DNA from: a virus
Virus record (IMG/VR): IMGVR_UViG_3300045742_000170
Coordinates: 1 to 32,823 of that record
DNA: 32,823 bases
Direction: 5' to 3' (one strand)
Position 1 is the stretch's first letter. Each line of letters begins with the position of its first letter. Position numbers and translations under genes: made by a program. Under the pieces are notes generated by a model. That model was not told the origin of the DNA. It ran no database searches and was given only the letters and a program-made list of their open reading frames with translations. Positions 1-6,285 of the stretch are shown here, piece by piece.

Positions 1-368
1 AAACAATTAATCTATACGATAAAGTAGAACGCGTTGTGGATAGTTGGTGTAAAAAGGTAGTGCTTTCTGCAGATGATAAAGAAGAAATTAGAAAAGTGCA
101 AAGAGAAAGAATCCTTACTTATTTTAAAAGCCAACAATCTGATTTATACAACTTCTTATACATGTTCTTTAAAACTTCAATAGATGATTATATCGCTACA
201 GGAAACAAAGAAACTTTTGAAGCTATTTTAAACGATGCAGCAATTAATCATCCTTATCAAGATGGTAATGGAAATTATATTGTGCGTTTAACATTATTAC
301 AAGAAGTACCAAGACAATCTGGAGGAACAACAACCGTATTAAATGGAATTTTAGATGAGTTGGTATGA
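1..368 (+). CDS. Unrecognised phage protein, 5'-truncated by the window edge
   Basis: The reading frame is open from base 3 with no stop before the window edge, so the gene starts outside; a GTG at 36 is an in-frame codon, not a convincing start. The visible 121 residues are soluble and charged, first half mostly helical, second half probably beta (HPYQDGNGNYIVRLTLLQEV), ending LDELV. I do not recognise the family. The stop overlaps the next ATG (ATGA at 365-368), so it is translationally coupled to a row of genes that includes holin and lysis-enzyme candidates. A small structural or lysis-associated role is possible, but nothing in the sequence proves it. Confidence 0.6.
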   Translation, partial: TINLYDKVERVVDSWCKKVVLSADDKEEIRKVQRERILTYFKSQQSDLYNFLYMFFKTSIDDYIATGNKETFEAILNDAAINHPYQDGNGNYIVRLTLLQEVPRQSGGTTTVLNGILDELV

Positions 369-796
369 TAAAAAATAAATACATATATCAAATTCCTGCA
401 AACAAATGGCAAGAAGGTAAAATGTTTATGCTTCAAGAAGTAGCACATTTAGGAAATGCGCATCCAATAAGATTGCTTTTAAATAAAGCAATTGCAGATT
501 TTGAAGCAGGAAAATTTTCATATGATGGTGCAACATTTGTTCGTGAGCGTTCAACATCATTATTTGAAGTTGCTGCATTCATTCACGATTGGAGAAATGC
601 AATGGGTTATGTCTCTTATAAAGTAGATAAAGAATTAATTGAAATAATGATTGTATTAGCGTATGATCCAATTTTAATTTTTTGGCGTTTCTTTTTAACC
701 AGATTCACATTTTTAAATGTTTTAAGACACAAAATAATGCACACGTTTGTAGCATCAGTTCCAAATGATTTATTTATAAAACAGGAATTAATTTAA
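365..796 (+). CDS. Phage protein with a DUF1353-like HDW segment (weak)
   Basis: This 143-residue protein overlaps the preceding gene by 4 bases. Its centre (about residues 66-95) reads FEVAAFIHDWRNAMGYVS followed by KVDKELIEIMI, which recalls the 'AAVLHDYLY...AD..F...M' signature of DUF1353 phage proteins often encoded near lysis genes; the similarity is by eye and weak. Residues about 92-116 are hydrophobic (IEIMIVLAYDPILIFWRFFL) and could be membrane-associated, so an accessory holin-like role is an alternative. There is no signal peptide. The coding call is firm from the overlap with both operon context and upstream stop; the function is not. Confidence 0.6.
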   Translation: MIKNKYIYQIPANKWQEGKMFMLQEVAHLGNAHPIRLLLNKAIADFEAGKFSYDGATFVRERSTSLFEVAAFIHDWRNAMGYVSYKVDKELIEIMIVLAYDPILIFWRFFLTRFTFLNVLRHKIMHTFVASVPNDLFIKQELI

Positions 797-807
797 ATAC
801 AAAAAAA

Positions 808-1482
808 ATGTTGGAATTGTTTAAAGTGTTTAATCCTGTGATTATTTCTGTTGTTTCTGTTTTTGGGGGTGCTGCAATTAAATTTTATTTTGATGCAAAA
901 ACAATTAAAAAGAAATATGATTTTGAGAAATTAGAAAATATTACATTGAAAGATGAAATCCAGGATAAAAGTTTATCAATACAAATGGAATTGCAGATGT
1001 TGAATGATATAAAAGAAATTGTTGAAAGTGTATTATATAAAACTAATGCAGATAGATTTTTAATATTATCCGCAACAAACGGCAGAACTAATTTAAGATT
1101 TGCAACAGCAATCTATGAACAGCATAAAAACACATCTTCTGTTGTTTTGTCTATTGGTGCGACAGGAAAATATGTGAAATTTGAATTTGATTCTGAATAT
1201 AAAAAAATGCTGAAAGATTGTGAATTAAATTCCTGTGTTGAACTTGATGTTGAAAAAATGCCGCCTTCAGATTTGAGATATATTTACGAATCTGAAAAAA
1301 TAAATTTTTCAAATGTATATTTTTTAATGCGTGGAAAAATTGATGAATTAAATGATAGGTTGTTTTATTGTTCGGTTTCAACACATGATAAAAGAAAATT
1401 TGATAAAAAGGAATCTTTGATTATTAAAGTTGCAATAGATAAATTGAAAAGTAAATTTTTAGAATATGAAAAAAATAATTGA
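808..1482 (+). CDS. Membrane-anchored protein with possible GAF-like domain
   Basis: 224 residues. Residues about 8-28 (FNPVIISVVSVFGGAAIKFYF) form one hydrophobic segment, followed by a charged helix or coiled coil (about 33-75, KKKYDFEKLEN onward), then a mixed alpha/beta region. The stretch NADRFLILSATNGRTNLRFA (about 79-98), followed by strands around SVVLSIGATG, looks like the start of a GAF-type sensor fold, a single-membrane-pass architecture I associate with Bacteroidota phage and chromosomal proteins; the GAF assignment is inference. It sits just before the holin candidate and overlaps it by 17 bases. It could regulate lysis or sense an intracellular state, but no ligand residues can be named. 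Start ATG follows an A8 run, typical of SD-less initiation here. Confidence 0.55.
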   Translation: MLELFKVFNPVIISVVSVFGGAAIKFYFDAKTIKKKYDFEKLENITLKDEIQDKSLSIQMELQMLNDIKEIVESVLYKTNADRFLILSATNGRTNLRFATAIYEQHKNTSSVVLSIGATGKYVKFEFDSEYKKMLKDCELNSCVELDVEKMPPSDLRYIYESEKINFSNVYFLMRGKIDELNDRLFYCSVSTHDKRKFDKKESLIIKVAIDKLKSKFLEYEKNN

Positions 1483-1732
1483 TGATACATTGAAATCACC
1501 AAATGGCAAATGGAGTAGGAAAAGTTTAACAATGTTTGTTTCTTTTATGGTGTGCATTGCTTTGGGTGCTTATATAGTAGTTTCTAACTACATAACAGAA
1601 ACACCTGTTTCAAATAATGCAATTGATGTTTTTAATGGTTTTTTATTGCTTGTTGGTGCTTTGTCAGGGATAACTGTTTGGGATAAACAATCTCTTGCTA
1701 AAAACAATACTAATTCTAATACCGAGGAATAA
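1466..1732 (+). CDS. Holin candidate, two transmembrane segments
   Basis: An 88-residue protein with hydrophobic helices at about 21-41 (LTMFVSFMVCIALGAYIVVS) and 54-72 (DVFNGFLLLVGALSGITVW), a short hydrophilic turn between them, a basic N-terminus and a polar tail rich in N and E. Size, two-helix topology and position directly before a peptidoglycan-active enzyme fit a phage holin; the opening 'SPNGKWSRKSL' is the kind seen in Bacteroidota phage holin-like proteins (recalled, not searched). The start lies inside the previous gene (17-base overlap) and the stop overlaps the next start (TAATG at 1730-1734), so expression is tightly coupled. Membrane pore formation is inferred. Confidence 0.65.
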   Translation: MKKIIDDTLKSPNGKWSRKSLTMFVSFMVCIALGAYIVVSNYITETPVSNNAIDVFNGFLLLVGALSGITVWDKQSLAKNNTNSNTEE

Positions 1733-2325
1733 TGGCTAAAACAATCACAATACCAAACAAGCCACAAGTAAAAAAATCTGTAATAGATAAAATCTTGAAA
1801 GAAAAAGGAATTGATGTTAAAAAATATCCAAATCTTATTATTGGGATTAGAGGTTACTTTTTAAATACTCAAGGTAAAAGAGGAGAAAATGACAGGGGCA
1901 TATATGACGATGCTCTTATTATTTACACACCTTCTGTTTATGCTACATTTAACGGAAACGTAGATCCAAGTGTTCAATATAAAAAAGGTAGAGCCGTTCT
2001 TAAAAAAGGATTCTACTTAGCACATAAATTTGATATTCATGGAGGTAGAACATCTCAATACCCTGCCATTTGCCAGAGATTAGGAAAAGTAACTGTTATT
2101 CGTGATGGCCAAGGAGAAGATACCGGAAACTTTGGAATAAACATACATAAAGGAGGTAATACTACAACAAGTTCAGAAGGTTGTCAAACATTACCACCAA
2201 GTCAATGGACTGCATTTTACGAATTAGCTAAAATGGAATGGAAAAGAATCTATGGAGATAATTGGAATAAAACAATTGTTCCGTATTTATTGTTAGATAA
2301 TTTAAGTGATAATTTAGGAATTTAA
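1732..2325 (+). CDS. L,D-transpeptidase-like (YkuD-fold) protein, probable lysis enzyme
   Basis: 197 residues, no signal peptide. The segment around residues 135-155, INIHKGGNTTTSSEGCQTL, carries the histidine, serine and cysteine order of the YkuD catalytic motif (HxG...[ST]xGC): H139, S148, C151. The usual arginine after the cysteine is replaced by glutamine (Q152). Upstream, GIRGYFLNTQGKR...IYDDALIIYTP and GFYLAHKFDIHGG form the beta-rich front part. Cellular relatives crosslink peptidoglycan; phage versions next to a holin are best read as peptidoglycan-cleaving or -remodelling lysis proteins that reach the wall after holin opening. It is coupled to the holin candidate by TAATG and followed 10 bases later by a spanin candidate. 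The substrate bond cannot be told from sequence. Confidence 0.65.
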   Translation: MAKTITIPNKPQVKKSVIDKILKEKGIDVKKYPNLIIGIRGYFLNTQGKRGENDRGIYDDALIIYTPSVYATFNGNVDPSVQYKKGRAVLKKGFYLAHKFDIHGGRTSQYPAICQRLGKVTVIRDGQGEDTGNFGINIHKGGNTTTSSEGCQTLPPSQWTAFYELAKMEWKRIYGDNWNKTIVPYLLLDNLSDNLGI

Positions 2326-2335
2326 TTTTTTAATC

Positions 2336-3010
2336 ATGAATCAAATAAACTTACATACAATCGATTGGAAAAGAGTTCTAATATTTATTTTGACAATTTT
2401 TATCCTGTTATTAGTGTCTTTGAATTTTACTCAATGCGAAAATAACAAAACCTCATTAGCTAATATTGATGCTTTAAATTCTCAAATATCAACCTACAAG
2501 TTGAAAAACGGACAATTAGTAGCAATTTCAAAATCTCTTGTTTTAAATCAAAAGCAATTAGAAGATTTGGTATTGTCTAAAGATGCTGAAATGGAAGAAA
2601 TGGCAAAGCATTTTTCAAAAGTAAAAACAGTAACCAAAATTGTAACAAATACAATTATAGACAGCATTCCAATTCCTTATGAAGTAGAAGCTCCATGTGT
2701 ATTTGAGAAAACAGGAATTGTTGAAAATAAAAATTATAATTTAAAGTATTTCAGCAACCAAAAAGGGATTAGGATTGATTCATTGAATGTTCCAAACACA
2801 ATGACTTATGTTTCCGGAGTAAAGCGTAAGTGGTTTTGGGGAAAAGAAACCAACACAATAGATATTACAGCTTCAAATCCATTGGTAAAAATAGACAGCA
2901 TTCAACACATAGAAATTCAAGAACCAAAGAAATGGTATCAAACAAATGGTGCTAAAATGGGTGGTGCTGTGATAATTTTTGAAGTTTTAAAAGCAGTTTT
3001 AGTAAAGTAG
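2336..3010 (+). CDS. Membrane-anchored coiled-coil protein, spanin candidate
   Basis: 224 residues. The N-terminus has a cytoplasmic basic stretch, then one transmembrane helix (about 13-31, RVLIFILTIFILLLVSLNF), then a long polar coiled coil (about 35-100) with heptad-like Q/K/L/E spacing, a beta-rich middle (about 105-200) and a hydrophobic C-terminus (about 206-222, MGGAVIIFEVLKAVLV). Inner-membrane anchor plus periplasmic coiled coil right after holin and lysis-enzyme candidates fits an i-spanin or one-piece spanin that joins the membranes at lysis. The FTQC at 31-34 is not a proper lipobox. The hydrophobic tail is unusual for Rz proteins and could reach the outer membrane. Last gene of the lysis row; 45 noncoding bases follow. 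Confidence 0.5.
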   Translation: MNQINLHTIDWKRVLIFILTIFILLLVSLNFTQCENNKTSLANIDALNSQISTYKLKNGQLVAISKSLVLNQKQLEDLVLSKDAEMEEMAKHFSKVKTVTKIVTNTIIDSIPIPYEVEAPCVFEKTGIVENKNYNLKYFSNQKGIRIDSLNVPNTMTYVSGVKRKWFWGKETNTIDITASNPLVKIDSIQHIEIQEPKKWYQTNGAKMGGAVIIFEVLKAVLVK

Positions 3011-3022
3011 TTTTTTATTTAA

Positions 3023-3051
3023 TTTAATATAAATTTTTACATAAAATATAA
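3023..3051 (+). promoter_or_regulatory. AT-rich leader with half-site of the phage dyad (weak promoter candidate)
   Basis: The gap before the GroES-like gene holds TTTAATATAAATT (3023-3035), identical to 6230-6242 in the portal promoter region, and TTACATAAAATATAA (3037-3051), a 15-mer identical to 14006-14020 at the start of the connector promoter region. Only the left arm of the dyad is present and no TAnnTTTG box is seen, so this may be a weaker or degenerate control site. Confidence 0.3.
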
Positions 3052-3055
3052 AATC

Positions 3056-3661
3056 ATGAAGGGAATGCACGATTACATAGTTGAGGTAAAAGAAGCTTAC
3101 AACGAAAGTTTTAAAACAGAAAGCGGAGTTGAAATTTTTGCAGATAAAAGATTTAGTGCTGATAGATTAGCAAATAGATTAGCTAAGGTTATTAATGTTC
3201 CGGCTTTGCAAAATTCAATAATCAAAGAAGGATATGAAGTAATGGTTGATCCAACTATTTTCCTAAAGCAGAAATATGAAAAACATGCTGAAAACGATAA
3301 TGTTTTTTTACAAGATGCTAAAAAAGGGTGGTACAAAATACAACCTTCAATGATTGTTTTGTATAGAGAAAATTCAGAATCAGAATGGAAAGCTTTTGGT
3401 CAAAACTTATTGGTTGAGTTCATTAAAGAAATTGTTGATGAAAAAAAGATAGGAAGTATTGTTACTCAGTTACAGAAAAGCAAATATGTAGAAGGAGTTG
3501 CTAAGTTAGTTTTCTTAAATGAAGAAATGGAAGAAGATGGAGCAAAAATTAATGATACAATAGCCATTAAAAAAGGTTTTGGAGTTTCATTTTGGATAGA
3601 TGGTAAAGAGTTTTTCTGGATTAGAAACAGAGATGTTTTAGTAATTATTAACCAAAACTAA
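3056..3661 (+). CDS. Tandem GroES-like co-chaperonin candidate
   Basis: 201 residues that read as two divergent GroES (cpn10) folds in a row. Domain 1 (about 6-104): DYIVEVKEA strand, a mobile-loop-like TESGVEIFADK, AKVINVP, KEGYEVMVDPTIF matching the 'vkvGDkVlf' strand, and WYKIQPSMIVLYRE matching the closing 'eyliv.e.dIlavi'. Domain 2 (about 114-200): QNLLVEF, mobile-loop-like EKKIGSIVTQL, VEGVAKLVF, INDTIAIKKGFG, and IDGKEFFWIRNRDVLVII, a clear cpn10 ending. The order repeats in both halves. Normal GroES is about 95 residues, so this is double length, like plastid Cpn20. It would cap host GroEL and help fold phage head proteins, as T4 gp31 does; location before terminase, portal and capsid genes fits. 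Assignment is by motif, not search. A start at M4 is also possible. Confidence 0.6.
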   Translation: MKGMHDYIVEVKEAYNESFKTESGVEIFADKRFSADRLANRLAKVINVPALQNSIIKEGYEVMVDPTIFLKQKYEKHAENDNVFLQDAKKGWYKIQPSMIVLYRENSESEWKAFGQNLLVEFIKEIVDEKKIGSIVTQLQKSKYVEGVAKLVFLNEEMEEDGAKINDTIAIKKGFGVSFWIDGKEFFWIRNRDVLVIINQN

Positions 3662-3665
3662 GAGT

Positions 3666-3980
3666 ATGGAAAGTAATCAAAAACAAAGCTATTACAAAGA
3701 GAATCTGCCAAACCTTATAGATAGGCTAAAAAATTCAGTTGAAAAAACACTTGATATTATTGATAAGGATATAGCTGATGATTTAAGTGATGATAAATAC
3801 CTAAATGTTTTAAAAGCAAGAAGACAAGCTTCTGAAGATGTTATTTGGACATTAAAACGAATTGATGAATTAGAGAATGAATTATTGGGTATTGATGAAG
3901 TTGTAAACGAAGAAATTAAACAATTAGAACCTATAAATCCAACAAAGAAATTCGCAAGAAAAAAAGTTACAACTGAATGA
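3666..3980 (+). CDS. Small helical protein, small-terminase candidate
   Basis: 104 residues, charged and almost wholly helical (NLIDRLKNSVEKTLDIIDKD; ASEDVIWTLKRIDELENELL), with a basic C-terminal tail KKFARKKVTTE. The stop overlaps the large terminase start by 4 bases (ATGA at 3977-3980), the position in which phages usually encode the DNA-recognising small terminase. No helix-turn-helix is obvious, so the role rests on location and size only. It follows the GroES-like gene by 4 bases and belongs to that operon. Alternative: a terminase-associated helical cofactor. Confidence 0.4.
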   Translation: MESNQKQSYYKENLPNLIDRLKNSVEKTLDIIDKDIADDLSDDKYLNVLKARRQASEDVIWTLKRIDELENELLGIDEVVNEEIKQLEPINPTKKFARKKVTTE

Positions 3981-6208
3981 TATTCTATTTAGGAGATAAA
4001 GTTGAAGTCGAAGTTGAAGACAAAATACGTTTAGCTAAAAATAAAGCTAAATCGTGGGCCTATGGCTATAATGAAGCGATTGACACCGTTATAATCTCAA
4101 GAGATGGAACATTAGGAGAGGTTTATAGTATTTGTGGAATAAATATTGGTTTACCAGAAAAACCTAAACATGAAGATATAATAAACCATAATAAAACACC
4201 TCGTAATCAAAAATGGACTAGGCAAGATTTACCAGAAGGACTGAATGAAAATACAATGTACGATGCAAAGTATTCAGAATACATTGAAAGGGAGTTTGAG
4301 AGACGTGAAAAAGGCTTGTGGATTTATATAAATTCTCATCCAATTTGGATTCCAGGAACTTATTACTATGGTATTCAATGGGTAAAAGAAACTACTGAAT
4401 ATTCTAATTTTAGAAATATTCAGAATGAATTAATGATATTTTGGGAAGCTTGTAAGGCAGATGATAGATGTTTTGGAATGCAATATGTTAAAAACAGACG
4501 TATTGGAGCTTCATATCTAGCGATTATTGAACTTTTAGAATCTGGAACAATTAACGAAGATAAAATTTTAGGTATTATTTCTAAAAAAGGAGATGATAGT
4601 AAAAAGATTTTTAATCGTTTAATTAAAGGATTTAAGCGTTTACCTTGTTTCTTTCAACCTTTATGGGATGGAACAAATACACCTAAAAAAGAACTAATTC
4701 TCGATGTACCTACTAAAAGAAGAGCTAAGAATGAAATCATTAGGGATGATGGTTTAGGTTCAAGTATCTCATGGCACAATACCGAGATTAATGCAATGGA
4801 TGGTGATGCAATATTTCGTTCTCTTTTGGATGAGAGTGGTAAATACCCCCCAGATGTTCCTTTTGATAAATATTGGTACATTGTAAAAACATCACACACT
4901 AAAGGTGTTCGTATTACAGGGAAATCAATGGTAGTATCTACTGTAAATGCAAAAAAGAAAGGTGGAGCTGGTTATGAATCAATTTGGAATGATAGTGATG
5001 TAGAAGTTAGAGATGGTAATGGCCAAACTAAATCTGGATTGTATAGAATATTTATTGCTGCAGAATATTGTTTAGAAGGTATGTTTGATGAATTTGGATT
5101 TACAATTATAGAAGATCCAAAAGTATCAATAAAAACAGATGAAGGGAAACTTACCAAAATAGGTTCAAAAACTTGGTTAAAAAATAAAGCAGAATCATTA
5201 AAAGATGATCCGGAAGGATTAAACGAATTTAAAAGACAGTTTCCAGACACTATTCGTGATGCTTTTCGTGATGAAAGTGGTGAATGTGCTTTTAACTTAG
5301 TTAAGATTTTAGAACAAATAGACCATAATGAGTTTGAATTAAACGAAACTATTTATGGAAATGACTTAGTTGAAAGAGGTAATTTTTCATGGTTAGATGG
5401 AGAAATTGATACAGTTGTTAAATGGAATCCCGATCCTGCAAATGGAAGATTTTGGATAGCTAAAGATTGCCACCCACCTAAAGAACTACGAAATTTAAAA
5501 ACTAAAAAACTTATTAACGGAGTATTGGCTTTTGCACCGGTAAACGAACATATAGGCTGTTTTGGTGTTGATCCATATAATAGAAGTAAAACAGTTGATA
5601 GTCGTGGTTCTAAAGGCTCAATACACTTATCAACTAAATTCAATACAGGTCCGTTTCCAAATAACGCTTTTATATTAGAATACATTGATAGACCTGCAAA
5701 AGTTGAATTGTTTTTTGAAGATGTTTTAATGGCAATGGTTTACTATTCAATGCCAATGTTAGCAGAGCTTTCCAATGAAAAATTCTTATCAATGATTAGA
5801 GATAGAGGATATAGACACTTCTCATTAAATAATCCTTTTAAAAGCTATAAAGATTTAAGTGCTACTGAAAAGGAATACGGAGGAATGCCACCACAAGATA
5901 CGAAAATTGGAGAACAACAATTCTTTGCAATGGAAAGTTATATTCAAGACCATATTGGAATTGCAAGAGATAATTCAGAGAGAGAAGAAGGAACTATTGG
6001 TTTCATGCCATTTAACAGAACACTAATGCAACTAAAGGAAGTTGATCCAAACAATAGAACTAAGTTCGATGCCTACATTAGTGCTAGTTTATCAAGACTA
6101 GGAAATCAAAAAAAGATTAAAGAAGTAGTTGAAAAAACACCTATAAAACTAACAAGTATTTTTGGAACTTTTGACAATAGTGGAAATGTTTCTGTACCAA
6201 TAAGATAA
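3977..6208 (+). CDS. Large terminase (DNA-packaging ATPase and nuclease)
   Basis: 743 residues, long for TerL but usual for crAss-like and related Bacteroidota phages. The ATPase half has a Walker A-like loop at about 172-180 (KNRRIGASY, R/K-x-x-G-x-S type), Walker B with the catalytic acid at about 282-287 (SLLDES, D285 E286), and a coupling-motif candidate SMVVSTVN (317-324). The C-terminal RNase-H-like nuclease begins at CFGVDPYN (D532 likely metal ligand) and ends with KFDAYISASLSRLG, whose aspartate is the probable last metal ligand. It pumps DNA through the portal into the prohead and cuts concatemers. The protein starts inside the small upstream gene and is followed by a promoter region before the portal. 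Confidence 0.9.
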   Translation: MIFYLGDKVEVEVEDKIRLAKNKAKSWAYGYNEAIDTVIISRDGTLGEVYSICGINIGLPEKPKHEDIINHNKTPRNQKWTRQDLPEGLNENTMYDAKYSEYIEREFERREKGLWIYINSHPIWIPGTYYYGIQWVKETTEYSNFRNIQNELMIFWEACKADDRCFGMQYVKNRRIGASYLAIIELLESGTINEDKILGIISKKGDDSKKIFNRLIKGFKRLPCFFQPLWDGTNTPKKELILDVPTKRRAKNEIIRDDGLGSSISWHNTEINAMDGDAIFRSLLDESGKYPPDVPFDKYWYIVKTSHTKGVRITGKSMVVSTVNAKKKGGAGYESIWNDSDVEVRDGNGQTKSGLYRIFIAAEYCLEGMFDEFGFTIIEDPKVSIKTDEGKLTKIGSKTWLKNKAESLKDDPEGLNEFKRQFPDTIRDAFRDESGECAFNLVKILEQIDHNEFELNETIYGNDLVERGNFSWLDGEIDTVVKWNPDPANGRFWIAKDCHPPKELRNLKTKKLINGVLAFAPVNEHIGCFGVDPYNRSKTVDSRGSKGSIHLSTKFNTGPFPNNAFILEYIDRPAKVELFFEDVLMAMVYYSMPMLAELSNEKFLSMIRDRGYRHFSLNNPFKSYKDLSATEKEYGGMPPQDTKIGEQQFFAMESYIQDHIGIARDNSEREEGTIGFMPFNRTLMQLKEVDPNNRTKFDAYISASLSRLGNQKKIKEVVEKTPIKLTSIFGTFDNSGNVSVPIR

Positions 6209-6209
6209 T

Positions 6210-6254
6210 ATTTTATATAAGCAATTATATTTAATATAAATTATTATATATTTG
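6210..6254 (+). promoter_or_regulatory. Portal operon promoter with 11-4-11 dyad
   Basis: The 77-base gap before the portal carries ATTTTATATAA (6210-6220), GCAA, then TTATATTTAAT (6225-6235): an imperfect dyad (9 of 11 pairs) with the same arm length and 4-base spacer as the sites at 14010 and 21461. A Bacteroidota -7 box TATATTTG follows at 6247-6254, 32 bases before the ATG. The leader ends in ATTTTTTGATATGA (6276-6289), identical to 14088-14101. No TTG -33 box is present, so the dyad lies where the -33 element would be. Confidence 0.55.
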
Positions 6255-6285
6255 TTGTATATATTCTTTATTAAAATTTTTTGAT

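Noticed and set aside
36-368. GTG at 36 as the start of the first gene
   Set aside because: The frame stays open to the left edge of the window, and the upstream codons look coding, so the true start is outside.
2426-2440. Lipobox-like FTQC after the transmembrane helix of the spanin candidate
   Set aside because: The -3 to -1 residues (F, T, Q) do not fit the lipobox L-[ASTVI]-[GAS]-C, and the segment is preceded by a full membrane anchor, so lipoprotein processing is unlikely.
4654-5685. Three minus-strand open frames of 81-110 codons inside the terminase gene
   Set aside because: They are antisense to a clearly conserved terminase frame, have serine/leucine-rich shadow composition, and lack leaders or neighbours.
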